In this document: in pieces, positions 31,902 through 40,933 of the stretch
Numbering within the stretch: the first letter of the stretch is position 1
Layout of the letters: the number at the start of each line of letters is the position of its first letter
NCBI RefSeq assembly: GCF_022458745.1
Contig: NZ_JAJJJF010000003.1
Location: forward strand, 186,001 to 250,000
Source of the DNA: Bacillus piscicola
Lineage (GTDB): Bacteria; Bacillota; Bacilli; Bacillales; Marinococcaceae
Direction: 5' to 3'
DNA: 64,000 bases
Program-made: the position numbers and the translations under genes
The notes under the pieces: model-generated
The model's input: only the letters and a program-made list of their open reading frames with translations
Database searches by the model: none
What the model was told of the DNA's origin: nothing

Positions 31902-32986
31902 GGTGATGCACTCGCTTTTTTACGCAATGATAGAATCCATAATAAAAACGGAAGTATGAAAAAAAAGAAAGAACCTATATGAAGAACCGTATTTCTATAC
32001 AAGAAAGAAGATGAAATCAAATTGTCTGGGTACATCCCAATTAAAACCATTAAGGTAGTGATTGGGATCAAGTGAAACCGAGTTGATTTCACATTAAATG
32101 TTTGAGTGAATAAATGAGCAGTCACAAATAGATATACTGTATACTTTACTATTGAAGCAATTAGCCAAAATACTAAAAAGTATCCTTCAAAGTTAGAAAT
32201 AAACCTTCCAAGTTCAACTACTCTGGTTAAATGTTGAAACGGTAAAAGCATGTCCTCTAATGAATAGGCATCAAAAATCGTTACATAGAACATAAAAAAG
32301 AAAGACATCTCAATTGCCAAAATACTTAACCCTATTATTGCAGCTTTAGAATATTGTTTTACTTTTGTCATAAAAGGGATAAATGTAGCCATTGTTATAG
32401 TTTCAACGTAAATAGAATTTTTTAAAAAACTTTCTTTGACTACAACATCCAACCCTTTACCGAATATAGGGAAAAGGTATGCAGTATCCATTTCCTCAAC
32501 CATTGCTAGGATTAACAAAAGAGCAAGGGCTATCATAACGTAAGGTAATACAATCCACGCTGTTCTGCCTATCATATATGGTCCTCCAGAAGCAATTCCA
32601 AAACATACAACAGCAAGGACAACGAGAATGACGTAATCTGGAGTCTGAGGAAAGTACAAGGTCGATAATATAAATACATAATCACTCATTAAAAAGGCAG
32701 TTCCAACTAAATAAAAGATAAAAATAAACGAACTAAAAACTGTACCAACAAACTTACCTGAAAGCTTTTTAACCAGGTCAACCAAACCAAGTTCATATTT
32801 ATTTAATAAGTGTAAAAATATGGCGAGAGGTATGGCAATCATGCCTGCAGCAAATAAAGGAACCATCCATGTTGCCATGTAGGTTTTAGGAAACAGCAGG
32901 TTTGGAGTAGCATCCGTAAACTTTGTACCGATTGTTATCAAAAGAATGGCTACCATTTCTCTAGTTCCTAATTTGTATTTATTCAT
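31898..32986 (-). CDS. gerXB: Spore germination receptor subunit B (GerAB/ArcD/ProY family)
   Basis: A 362-residue membrane protein with about ten helices, from KLGTREMVAILLITIGTKF onwards, of the APC-superfamily GerAB type. This subunit usually forms the pocket that recognises the germinant (amino acid or similar). GGAAGTGC precedes the ATG. It is 19 bases after gerXA. Confidence 0.93.
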   Translation of the reverse strand: MNKYKLGTREMVAILLITIGTKFTDATPNLLFPKTYMATWMVPLFAAGMIAIPLAIFLHLLNKYELGLVDLVKKLSGKFVGTVFSSFIFIFYLVGTAFLMSDYVFILSTLYFPQTPDYVILVVLAVVCFGIASGGPYMIGRTAWIVLPYVMIALALLLILAMVEEMDTAYLFPIFGKGLDVVVKESFLKNSIYVETITMATFIPFMTKVKQYSKAAIIGLSILAIEMSFFFMFYVTIFDAYSLEDMLLPFQHLTRVVELGRFISNFEGYFLVFWLIASIVKYTVYLFVTAHLFTQTFNVKSTRFHLIPITTLMVLIGMYPDNLISSSFLYRNTVLHIGSFFFFILPFLLWILSLRKKASASP

Positions 32987-33005
32987 GCACTTCCTCCCAA
33001 CCCCA

Positions 33006-34529
33006 TTATTTCCGAGTGCTATCTTGTGGATTAATATTAGTTGGTCTAATTCGTTGCTTTCGAATCGTCCTTCTAAAAATTAAATCTTTTGAAGATGGAT
33101 TGTATGGTGTCTTTGGCGATAAAAAAGGTACTCCAAAGGAATGTAAAGTTGTTAAATATGCAACTGATAAGGTTAGACAAATAACAATGCCGAATAGGCC
33201 AAATATAGCAGCAGATAATAAAAATCCAAACCTTATCACACGAATCATAAAACTGAAACTAATGTCCGGTATAGCAAATGATGATAATCCAGTAATCGCA
33301 ACGACGATAACCATGATTGGACTAATAATATTCGCTTCAACTGCTGCTTGACCAAGAATAAGGGTTCCAACAATCCCTATAGTCGGCCCTATTGGAGAAG
33401 GAACACGTATTCCAGCTTCCCTTAGTATTTCAAAGGCGACTTCCATTATTAATACTTCAACGATTACGGGAAACGGGATGGTCTCTCTTTTAGCAGCAAT
33501 TGCTAGAGCTAAATCTGTTGGAAGCATTTCTATATGAAACGTTGTAACTGCTACATAGAATGATGGAGTAACAATTGCTATAAGGAAACAGAGGAGACGG
33601 ATAATTCGTATGAAGTTTCCATATGCCCATCTTTGGTAATTATCTTCCGCCGTATGAAAAAATGACCAAAATGTAACTGGTACAACTAAACATGCAGGAG
33701 AATTCTCAGCAAGTATAACTACATGTCCTTCTAGCATATAAGAAACAACCCTATCAGGTCTTTCTGTGTATAAAATAGTCGGAACTAAAGAGTAGGGCCG
33801 CTCCTCTAGATATTGTTCTAAGAGAGCAATATTCTGAATGGTATCTACATCAATATCCCTAAGACGCTTTTTTACATCCTCTACAACATCCTTATCCACT
33901 AGGTCATTAACATACATCAAAGACACGGAATCTGCTGCGCGGTTATGTAATTCAACATTATCTGAAACAAGCTTTTCATATCTCAGCTGTTTGCGAATAA
34001 GGGCTTTGTTTATTGCTACAGATTCTACAAATCCTTCGTTTGAGCCCTTTATCACTAACTCATTTTGAGGAGTTTCCACACCTCGATGTTCAATTTTAGT
34101 CGTATCTAATAAAAAGCCATTTTCAATTCCTTCCACTAATAAAAGTGTTTGTCCATTGTTCAACCCTTGAACACACTCAGAAATCATTGAAACAGCTTTT
34201 ATGTTTTTAATAGGAATAATATCGTTTACTAGTTGTTCTATGTCCATATTCTTATTTACGTTCTCTTCTGAATTGGTTAATGCATTTATAATAAACTCTT
34301 CAATTTCTTTAGGATCTACAAGTCCATTTAAGAAAAAAGTACTCGCTTTTTTCTCTAAAGATAGGACATCACACTGTCTTATAACAAAGTCACTATTAAT
34401 ACTACTTTCGAAAATACTACTGAGTGTAGATATGTTATGTTCTAAGTTATCCTTTATTTTCTCTTCTTTGCTTGAATTTCTAGTAACTTCGAACTTTTTC
34501 CTATTACTAAAAAGCTTTTTAATATTCAA
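33006..34529 (-). CDS. gerXA: Spore germination receptor subunit A (GerA family)
   Basis: A 507-residue GerAA-type protein: a polar N-terminal domain to about residue 270, containing SDFVIRQCDVLSLEKKA and the YLEERPYSLVPTILYTERPDR segment, then about five membrane helices (RIIRLLCFLIAIVTPSFYVA, FPVIVEVLIMEVAFEILREA, VEANIISPIMVIVVAITGL). It oligomerises as an ion channel of the receptor. The start is TTG with AAGGGTGA 8 bases upstream. First gene of the operon; such operons are read by sigma-G late in the forespore, but I see no convincing sigma-G promoter. Confidence 0.93.
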   Translation of the reverse strand: MNIKKLFSNRKKFEVTRNSSKEEKIKDNLEHNISTLSSIFESSINSDFVIRQCDVLSLEKKASTFFLNGLVDPKEIEEFIINALTNSEENVNKNMDIEQLVNDIIPIKNIKAVSMISECVQGLNNGQTLLLVEGIENGFLLDTTKIEHRGVETPQNELVIKGSNEGFVESVAINKALIRKQLRYEKLVSDNVELHNRAADSVSLMYVNDLVDKDVVEDVKKRLRDIDVDTIQNIALLEQYLEERPYSLVPTILYTERPDRVVSYMLEGHVVILAENSPACLVVPVTFWSFFHTAEDNYQRWAYGNFIRIIRLLCFLIAIVTPSFYVAVTTFHIEMLPTDLALAIAAKRETIPFPVIVEVLIMEVAFEILREAGIRVPSPIGPTIGIVGTLILGQAAVEANIISPIMVIVVAITGLSSFAIPDISFSFMIRVIRFGFLLSAAIFGLFGIVICLTLSVAYLTTLHSFGVPFLSPKTPYNPSSKDLIFRRTIRKQRIRPTNINPQDSTRK

Positions 34530-34720
34530 GTCAGTTTCACCCTTAGTTAGATCTTACTGTCATTATCGCCAAAAGTAATCATTTGTATAAGACTCTATAA
34601 AATACTTCCTCCGCTAAGTCTCTTTTGAGATGTCCAGAAGATGAATAAAAATAAAAAAATTAACTCCTATCCCCTTCTTATAATCAAAATTAAGTGTTCC
34701 GCAAACAAGTAAAAGCGTAA

Positions 34721-34747
34721 AATCCCCCGAACCATTCGTCCGAGGGA
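34721..34747 (-). terminator. Duplicate terminator linked to an rlmCD remnant
   Basis: CCCTCGGAC and GGTTCGGGGG form the stem (minus strand), followed by ATTTTAC. Nearly the same sequence recurs at 35880-35910, behind the intact rlmCD gene. Confidence 0.75.
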
Positions 34748-34830
34748 TCATAAAATACACTGCAATATTGATACAAGCTATTTCAACTCTATCGACGCCA
34801 CGAAATTGACGTGTGTTTTGATTGAATGTT
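34748..34830 (-). pseudogene. Remnant of an rlmCD-like 3' end
   Basis: On the minus strand ATC AAA ACA CAC GTC starts a short frame, IKTHVNFVASIELK stop, that aligns with the end of the intact Rlm[16 protein letters not shown] stop. The DNA after both stops also matches (TAAAATACACT.CAAT and the CCCTCGG terminator). Upstream of it the match is lost, so only the last 14 or so codons remain. Confidence 0.6.
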
Positions 34831-35120
34831 GGATGATACTGATACAAATACGTAGTAGTTTTGCGTGGGTAAGCGGCCTCCTTAGAGATGTATATGTTAG
34901 TTACCAATTACTCTTATGGCTGTTTCTTCTGATTAGTATATGCGTACTGTGCAGCATTGGTGACCTTTGTTTTCCCAATGACGTTCTACTGTTGCATTTG
35001 CTTCCTCTAAAAACGATTGAATCTTAGTTGATCCCATAGGTGAACAAATTGAGTCATCGGTTCCTCAGCGATAAATAATGCTTTACCAGAAAAATCTGTT
35101 GTTCATCAAATTAACCTAAT
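34831..35120. other. Gap with a possible decayed reading frame
   Basis: About 290 AT-rich bases between the rlmCD remnant and the CBO0543-like gene. On the minus strand a 44-codon frame near 34900-35032 reads FLEEANATVERHWENKG, which looks protein-like but has no clear ribosome site and no recognised family. I see no RNA gene or terminator. Confidence 0.3.
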
Positions 35121-35603
35121 TCAGTAAAGATAGTTACTATTTTTATATTCATCTAACCTTTTAATAAATGCAATCAAACCTCTAATTGTAAACAATGTGA
35201 AGCTTACACTTGCAAAGGTATGAAAAGGGGACCATCTTCTCCATTTGAATAGTCTTGTGTTTTTTTCAAAAAACCACTGCCCCAAGCTCATCGGAATACT
35301 AAATATCAAACTTTTTAAAATAATATATAGAAAGTTGTCATTATATGTGATTTTTACCCACAAAACACTTAGTAACGGGAAAAACAAGAGATCATAAATA
35401 ATATTTGTTTTAAATAACTTCTTAAATGGACGCTCAGGATATGCTACTCGTTTCGTTCCAACAACATAAGCGTCAAGAAAGGTTGATAAAACTCCCTTTG
35501 AAAAGAAAATGACAAGATTTTCTCGCATTTTTGGTCCTCTAAATATTAGCGGTAAGCCTGCAACACAGAAAGCTGTTAATAGAATTAATAGCTTTTTTTC
35601 CAA
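35121..35603 (-). CDS. CBO0543-like membrane protein
   Basis: A 160-residue membrane protein. GLPLIFRGPKMRENLVIFFSKG, LDAYVVGTKRVAYPERPF, IIYDLLFFPLLSVLWVKITY, LKSLIFSIPMSLGQWFFEKN and FKWRRWSPFHTFASVSFTLFTIRG match the CBO0543 family of spore-forming Firmicutes as I recall it; its role is unknown. Four or so helices are predicted. I take the TTG at 35603, with AAGGAG 9 bases upstream; the frame is open further to 35846 but the extension looks non-coding. It lies between the two copies of the rlmCD terminator. Confidence 0.72.
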   Translation of the reverse strand: MEKKLLILLTAFCVAGLPLIFRGPKMRENLVIFFSKGVLSTFLDAYVVGTKRVAYPERPFKKLFKTNIIYDLLFFPLLSVLWVKITYNDNFLYIILKSLIFSIPMSLGQWFFEKNTRLFKWRRWSPFHTFASVSFTLFTIRGLIAFIKRLDEYKNSNYLY

Positions 35604-35879
35604 CGTTAAAAACTCCTTAAAGACATGAATTTCATGCCCGCAAAATTTCCCTAAAAGAAACTCATCTGGATTAGTTCCCTTGTTTAAAGTTATTTTCCCC
35701 GAGTTAGATGAAAATATCCATTGTTTTACTAAAGTTGAATTCCTCCATGAGCTTTTCTGTTTAATTTGAATACAATCAATATCAAGCGGCGTCTTTATTT
35801 TCGTATCAATTGCTTGGTATTGAATAAAATAAGTAATGAAAATCATTTTAAAAATTCTTCACGTAAAAATTTTTTACAC

Positions 35880-35910
35880 TAAAAAACCCCCGAACCATTC
35901 GTCCGAGGGA
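35880..35910 (-). terminator. Terminator after rlmCD
   Basis: CCCTCGGAC and GGTTCGGGGG form the stem on the minus strand, followed by TTTTTTAGTG. Confidence 0.85.
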
Positions 35911-35965
35911 ACATAAAATACACTTCAATTTTCAACTAAAAGGTGCTAAACCTATTGACACCAAG

Positions 35966-37360
35966 CTATTTTAAATCTATCAACGCCACGCACTCCACAT
36001 GATTTGTCTGAGGAAACATGTCAACTGGCTGCACTTCTTTTGTTTCGTAGCCTCCCTCTGTTAGTATGCTCAGGTCGCGGGCGAGGGTGGCCGGGTTGCA
36101 GGAGACGTAGACGATGCGCTCTGGTTTCATTTCGATCATCGTCTGCAGCAGTTTTTCGTCGCAACCCTTTCGCGGCGGGTCGACGACGATGACATTCGGT
36201 TTAATACCGTGCGCTTTGTGCCACCATGGGATCACGTCTTCGGCTTGTCCAACAGCAAAATCGACGATGTCTTCCATATGATTGAGCTGGGCATTTCGTT
36301 TCGCATCAGCTATTGCCTCCGGGACTACTTCCACACCGTATACGTGGCGCGCTTTTTCGGCGAGAAATAAAGAGATCGTCCCGATGCCGCAATATGCATC
36401 GATCACGGTTTCGTGGCCGCGCAGATCGGCATACTCAAGTGCTTTATCGTACAACATTTTTGTTTGCTCCGGGTTCACTTGATAAAACGAGCGTGCTGAG
36501 ATTGCAAATTTGACTGTTCCAATCATGTCATAAATATATTCTTCGCCCCAAAGCACCTTCGTTTCCTCTCCAAAAATAACATTCGTCCGCTTTGCATTCA
36601 CATTTTGGACGATGGAGGCAACGTTCGGAATCGTGTCTCGGATGGCGGTAATCAGTTCCTTCTTCTTTGGTAGATCAGGGCCGTTGGTAATGAGAATAAC
36701 CATGAGTTTATTCGTACTGTGCGCATGGCGGGTAACGACGTGGCGTAGTGTGCCTTTACGCGTTTTCTCATCGTATGCCTTGATTCCAAGCTTATCTGCC
36801 ACCTCTTTTACCGCCTGGACCGCATCATCATTCTCTTTCTGTTGGATAATACAGGCCTCCATATCGATAATGCGGTGGCTTCGTTTTTGATAGAAGCCGG
36901 CTTTTAAATGGCCGTCTTCCTTTGTACCGATCGGAACTTGTGCTTTGTTGCGGTAGCGCCATGGATCTTCCATGCCGATCGTCGGGTGGACGGTCACGTT
37001 TTCTAAACCGCCGAGACGGGCCAGGACGTCTTTTACCTGCTTCTGTTTAAAACGAAGCTGTGCGTCATAGGTCATATGCTGAAGCTGACAGCCGCCGCAT
37101 GGATAATAAATCGGACAAGGCGGGGACGTTCGGTCGCCACCCCCTTCTATTATGTCAATGAGGCGTCCGAATCCGTAGCCTTTTTTTGTTTTGATTACTT
37201 TAATTTTAGCAGTTTCACCGGGAAGCCCGTACGGGACAAAAAGTGCGTAACCATTTATTTTAGCCACTCCTGCACCTTCGTGGGTTAAGTCCTCGAACGT
37301 TACCGTGATTTCTTCATTTTTTTTAACAGGTACCTCGGCCGTTTGTTTCTTTTTCGTCAT
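35966..37360 (-). CDS. rlmCD: 23S rRNA (uracil-C5)-methyltransferase RlmCD
   Basis: A 464-residue SAM-dependent RNA methyltransferase of the TrmA family. An N-terminal TRAM domain ([20 protein letters not shown]) is followed by an iron-sulfur cluster site ([15 protein letters not shown] with a further Cys), the SAM site ([14 protein letters not shown]) and the catalytic nucleophile in [14 protein letters not shown]. In B. subtilis the single homologue YefA (RlmCD) methylates both U747 and U1939 of 23S rRNA. Start ATG at 37360, with AAAGGA 9 bases ahead. Its place after dgkB/gat in this order matches B. subtilis. Confidence 0.93.
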   Translation of the reverse strand: MTKKKQTAEVPVKKNEEITVTFEDLTHEGAGVAKINGYALFVPYGLPGETAKIKVIKTKKGYGFGRLIDIIEGGGDRTSPPCPIYYPCGGCQLQHMTYDAQLRFKQKQVKDVLARLGGLENVTVHPTIGMEDPWRYRNKAQVPIGTKEDGHLKAGFYQKRSHRIIDMEACIIQQKENDDAVQAVKEVADKLGIKAYDEKTRKGTLRHVVTRHAHSTNKLMVILITNGPDLPKKKELITAIRDTIPNVASIVQNVNAKRTNVIFGEETKVLWGEEYIYDMIGTVKFAISARSFYQVNPEQTKMLYDKALEYADLRGHETVIDAYCGIGTISLFLAEKARHVYGVEVVPEAIADAKRNAQLNHMEDIVDFAVGQAEDVIPWWHKAHGIKPNVIVVDPPRKGCDEKLLQTMIEMKPERIVYVSCNPATLARDLSILTEGGYETKEVQPVDMFPQTNHVECVALIDLK

Positions 37361-37508
37361 GGTGTGAATCCTTTCCCTTCCGTTCACTTGCTTGTGCTAC
37401 GTGTCATTTTAACACAAAAACGGCATATTTAAACGGACAACGGGCTTCATCGTCCATGCGCCAACATCAGACACCATTCCGAATATATAGACAATTTAAA
37501 ATTTACAG

Positions 37509-37537
37509 TTCAAAAAAGACACATCTAATGGTAAAAT
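37509..37537 (+). promoter_or_regulatory. Candidate sigma-A promoter of the aldehyde dehydrogenase gene
   Basis: TTCAAA (37509-37514), 17-base spacer, TAAAAT (37532-37537), giving a leader of about 108 bases before the start codon. No sigma-54 motif is seen. Confidence 0.45.
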
Positions 37538-37651
37538 ATAGACGTGCTAGGAAACACATATAGAGGAGGGATGTAGGACGGCGCATTTGTATAGTCAGGT
37601 GTTGTCATATTCAAGATTCTAGTCTTCATACATGAAAGGGGATAGTAAAGT

Positions 37652-39172
37652 ATGCGTTACGATGCTCCAAATACGTCCGGAAGTATTTTAAACTTTAAAG
37701 ACCGTTACGATAATTTCATTGGTGGAGAATATAAAGCACCTGCGAAAGGTGAATATTTTGATAATGTGACACCTGTCACCGGCGAAGTGTTTTGTCAAAT
37801 TGCCCGTTCAACCTCAGAAGATGTGGACGATGCGGTAGAAGCTGCCCACCGAGCAAAAGATGCCTGGGGAAAAACTCCTCCGGCAAAACGAGCGAAAATA
37901 TTAAATAAAATTGCCGATCGCATTGAGGAAAACAAAGAAATGTTAGCACTTGCAGAAACATGGGATAACGGGAAAGCAATCCGTGAACCGTTAAACGCTG
38001 ACATTCCGCTGGCTGCTGATCATTTTCGTTATTTTGCTGGTGTCATCCGCGCACAGGAAGGTACGCTCAGCCAGATAAATAATGATACAGTCGCTTATCA
38101 CTTTCATGAACCACTCGGGGTAGTTGGCCAGATTATCCCGTGGAACTTCCCGATCTTAATGGCAACGTGGAAGCTTGCACCCGCACTCGCAACAGGTAAC
38201 TGCGTCGTCCTGAAACCAGCCGAACAGACCCCGGCTTCCATTCATGTCCTTCTCGAGTTGATCCATGACTTACTCCCAGCTGGGGTATTGAACGTAGTCA
38301 ATGGTTTTGGTGTGGAAGCTGGTAAGCCGCTCGCTTCTCACAGCGGCATTTCGAAAATAGCGTTCACCGGAGAAACAACCACCGGGCGCATGATTATGCA
38401 ATATGCTTCTGAAAATATTATTCCAGTTACTTTGGAACTTGGTGGTAAATCCCCTAATATATTCTTTAAAGACGTTATGGCGGAAGATGACAAGTTTTTA
38501 AACAAAGCTATCGAAGGAATGGTCATGTTTGCTCTAAACCAGGGTGAAGTGTGTACTTGCCCGTCGCGCGCGCTCATTCATGAGTCCATTTATGACGACT
38601 TTATGGAGCGTGCCTTAAAACGGGTAGAAGCGATTAACATTGGCAGCCCGCTTGATACCGATACGATGATGGGAGCGCAGGCTTCCCAGGAACAAATGGA
38701 AAAAATCACGTCCTACCTCGATATCGGAAAACAAGAAGGGGCAGAAGTCCTCGCTGGCGGAAATAAAAACAGCCTTGGCGGCGAACTTGCGAATGGCTAC
38801 TATGTCGAACCGACAATTTTCAAAGGAAACAATAAAATGCGCATTTTCCAAGAAGAAATCTTCGGCCCGGTGCTTGCTGTGACCACTTTCAGCTCTGATG
38901 AAGAAGCGTTATCCGTTGCCAATGACACACTCTATGGCCTCGGTGCGGGCGTGTGGACACGTAATATTAATACAGCTTACCGGTTTGGTCGTGAAATTGA
39001 AGCGGGGCGTGTTTGGACGAATTGCTACCATGATTATCCGGCGCACGCAGCTTTTGGCGGCTACAAGAAATCCGGTATCGGCCGCGAAAATCATAAGATG
39101 ATGCTCGAACATTACCAGCAAACAAAGAACCTCTTAGTCAGCTACAGCGATGACGCCCTGGGATTCTTTTAA
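37652..39172 (+). CDS. Aldehyde dehydrogenase (acetaldehyde dehydrogenase type)
   Basis: A 506-residue NAD-dependent aldehyde dehydrogenase of the AldB/ExaC/AcoD type that oxidises acetaldehyde or similar to the acid. Key parts: [20 protein letters not shown] (cofactor), FTGETTTGR, the general base Glu in [10 protein letters not shown], and the nucleophile in [25 protein letters not shown] closes the family pattern. AAAGGGGAT precedes the ATG. The DUF779 gene downstream is a constant partner of this type of dehydrogenase. Confidence 0.93.
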   Translation: MRYDAPNTSGSILNFKDRYDNFIGGEYKAPAKGEYFDNVTPVTGEVFCQIARSTSEDVDDAVEAAHRAKDAWGKTPPAKRAKILNKIADRIEENKEMLALAETWDNGKAIREPLNADIPLAADHFRYFAGVIRAQEGTLSQINNDTVAYHFHEPLGVVGQIIPWNFPILMATWKLAPALATGNCVVLKPAEQTPASIHVLLELIHDLLPAGVLNVVNGFGVEAGKPLASHSGISKIAFTGETTTGRMIMQYASENIIPVTLELGGKSPNIFFKDVMAEDDKFLNKAIEGMVMFALNQGEVCTCPSRALIHESIYDDFMERALKRVEAINIGSPLDTDTMMGAQASQEQMEKITSYLDIGKQEGAEVLAGGNKNSLGGELANGYYVEPTIFKGNNKMRIFQEEIFGPVLAVTTFSSDEEALSVANDTLYGLGAGVWTRNINTAYRFGREIEAGRVWTNCYHDYPAHAAFGGYKKSGIGRENHKMMLEHYQQTKNLLVSYSDDALGFF

Positions 39173-39185
39173 GAGAAAATAAATA

Positions 39186-39221
39186 AGCTGCTGCGGTCAA
39201 CAAACCTGCAGCAGCTCTTTT
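39186..39221 (+). terminator. Terminator after aldehyde dehydrogenase gene
   Basis: AGCTGCTGC (39186-39194) and GCAGCAGCT (39208-39216) pair, followed by CTTTTG. It may be partly read through, since the DUF779 partner follows within 90 bases. Confidence 0.8.
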
Positions 39222-39303
39222 GATGGCTAGTTCTGTTGTTATCATTTTTCTCTAATTGGGTATATATTAATAGTAAGTATACGTGAAGGAAGGGTGGATC
39301 CAA

Positions 39304-39675
39304 ATGGAAGTGAAGAAAGTGACAGCCACCGACGCAGCCCTTGAATTAATCAATAAGTTAAAAGAGCGGCATGGACCGCTGATGTTTCATCAATCAGGCG
39401 GCTGCTGTGACGGCAGCTCCCCTATGTGTTTTCCGGATGGTGAATTCCGGGTAGGCAGCAGCGATATGTATCTCGGAGACATCGGCGGCTCACCTTTCTA
39501 TATGGCGAAAGATCAGTATGAGTATTGGAAACACACCCAACTGATTATTGACGTCGTGGATGGCCGCGGTGGTATGTTCTCCCTTGAAGGTCCAGAAGGA
39601 AAACGCTTTTTAACCCGCTCACGAGTATACTCAGAAGAAGAACGACAAGCGCTCCAAGAAGAAACACAGGCATAA
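39304..39675 (+). CDS. DUF779 family protein
   Basis: A 123-residue protein of family DUF779: LMFHQSGGCCDGSSPMCFPDGEFRV has the three conserved Cys in the pattern GGCCDGS...MC, and YEYWKHTQLIIDVVDGRGGMFSLE is the second signature. Members are encoded beside acetaldehyde dehydrogenases in many bacteria; their action is not known to me. The ATG at 39304 follows GGTGG; an in-frame start at 39283 is less well placed. Confidence 0.88.
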   Translation: MEVKKVTATDAALELINKLKERHGPLMFHQSGGCCDGSSPMCFPDGEFRVGSSDMYLGDIGGSPFYMAKDQYEYWKHTQLIIDVVDGRGGMFSLEGPEGKRFLTRSRVYSEEERQALQEETQA

Positions 39676-39683
39676 GTTGCCGT

Positions 39684-39708
39684 GGAAACCTCCACCCTGG
39701 AGGTTTCC
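39684..39708 (+). terminator. Terminator after the DUF779 gene
   Basis: GGAAACCTCC (39684-39693) pairs with GGAGGTTTCC (39699-39708); a delayed CTTTTTTC tract lies 12 bases on. Confidence 0.75.
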
Positions 39709-39812
39709 TCAGCTTTCCAACTTTTTTCACAATCCCCTTATTTTTAGAAAGCATATGATCCGTGAATTATGGTAAAATAAAAGTAAGTAGCTTATAGAAA
39801 GGGGTTTGCAAG

Positions 39813-39896
39813 ATGCATTGGTTTATTATTCTTACGATCATTTTCTCTGTCATTACAGGTATTTGGTCTTTATTTAATGTCAAGAAAGGCTATTAA
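39813..39896 (+). CDS. 27-residue small membrane protein
   Basis: ATG at 39813, with GAAAGGGG 8 bases upstream, opens a 27-codon frame: MHWFIILTIIFSVITGIWSL is a single membrane helix, followed by FNVKKGY and TAA. It sits between its own terminator and that of the DUF779 gene. The positive tail suggests the N-terminus faces out. I do not recognise a named family; strong ribosome site and clean terminator support a real gene. Confidence 0.6.
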   Translation: MHWFIILTIIFSVITGIWSLFNVKKGY

Positions 39897-39923
39897 ACCT
39901 GCGAGCTCCGATACATAGGAATA

Positions 39924-39969
39924 AAAAAGTGCTGATAACAGGATCATTCCTTGCTATCAGCACTTTTTT
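39924..39969. terminator. Bidirectional terminator between small peptide gene and dgkB
   Basis: AAAAAGTGCTGATA pairs with TATCAGCACTTTTTT, with T/A runs on both sides. Confidence 0.92.
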
Positions 39970-39988
39970 CATTTGTTGCAACACCCGC

Positions 39989-40873
39989 TTAAGGACAAAA
40001 CAATTCCAAATGATGATGCAGATTGACAAATTCAGCAGGCAGTTTACCTCCGTATTCGCCATCTAAGTTCAGCTGCATATCTCCCGCCACCTCGATCTTG
40101 ACCCGGTTTGCCTGAAAGCATAGGACATTTTCGTTATGAAGGTGCTCGCCGTTGAGCGCCTGGGTGCCAATCCGGATGATTTCCGGGATATGAGCTTTCG
40201 TTATAATCATCATATCAAACATACCGTCATTGAATTTGGCATTGGGAAATAGTTTCTCAAAACCGCCGACCGAGTTTGTATTAGAGATGAGAAACATCAT
40301 AATTTCCCCTTCAAAAAGCTTGCCGTCATATTCAATCCGGACCTGTATCGGTTTTAACAGGCGCAGTTTTTCAAAACCTTTTATATAGTATGCGAGCTGG
40401 CCAAGCATCGTCTTTAACCGACTCGGCGTATCGTAAGTGAGCTCCGTCAGTTTCCCGCCTGCTGCTATGTTAATAAAATATTGATCGTTCACTTTCCCGA
40501 TATCAATCGGCTGGAGGTTGCCGCCGCATAGTACATCGCACACCTTTTCAATATTGTTACCACGGATACCAAGAGCTCTTGCTACGTCATTCGTTGTTCC
40601 GGCAGGGATGATCCCAAGCTTCGGACGTCTTTCGAGCTCAGCAATCCCATTTACAACCTCGAAAATGGTGCCGTCCCCACCTGCAGCTACCACTACATCA
40701 AATCCATTTTCACCTGCTCGTTTCGCGGCTGCTTCTGCATCATTCTCGCATTTTGTCATGTGAGCCGATGTCTCATACCCTGCTTCCTCCAAACGGTTTA
40801 AAATGTACGGAAGGTTTTTTTTCATTTGTTCCCGTCCGGATGTTGGATTGTAAATGACGCGTGCTCTTTTCAT
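39989..40873 (-). CDS. dgkB: Diacylglycerol kinase DgkB
   Basis: A 294-residue lipid kinase that phosphorylates diacylglycerol back to phosphatidate, recycling the diacylglycerol released during lipoteichoic acid synthesis. VIYNPTSGRE, AAGGDGTIFEVVNGI (ATP-binding GGDGT) and GIIPAGTTNDVARALGI are in the N-terminal domain; the C-terminal beta domain ends with GDMQLNLDGEYGG. Start ATG at 40873, with AGGAG 9 bases upstream. It follows gatB, as yerQ does in B. subtilis, but after a terminator. Confidence 0.92.
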   Translation of the reverse strand: MKRARVIYNPTSGREQMKKNLPYILNRLEEAGYETSAHMTKCENDAEAAAKRAGENGFDVVVAAGGDGTIFEVVNGIAELERRPKLGIIPAGTTNDVARALGIRGNNIEKVCDVLCGGNLQPIDIGKVNDQYFINIAAGGKLTELTYDTPSRLKTMLGQLAYYIKGFEKLRLLKPIQVRIEYDGKLFEGEIMMFLISNTNSVGGFEKLFPNAKFNDGMFDMMIITKAHIPEIIRIGTQALNGEHLHNENVLCFQANRVKIEVAGDMQLNLDGEYGGKLPAEFVNLHHHLELFCP

Positions 40874-40895
40874 ATGGCTTACTCCTATTTTAAAA

Positions 40896-40927
40896 CCCCC
40901 TCTGGATATCATACTAACCAGAGGGGG
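40896..40927 (-). terminator. Terminator after gatB
   Basis: CCCCCTCTGG pairs perfectly with CCAGAGGGGG; on the minus strand TTTTAAAAT follows and runs into the dgkB ribosome site. Confidence 0.85.
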
Positions 40928-40933
40928 AATATA

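Noticed and set aside
34530-34620. Sigma-G promoter for the ger operon
   Set aside because: TATA-rich stretches exist, but no pair matches the sigma-G -35 and -10 with correct spacing.
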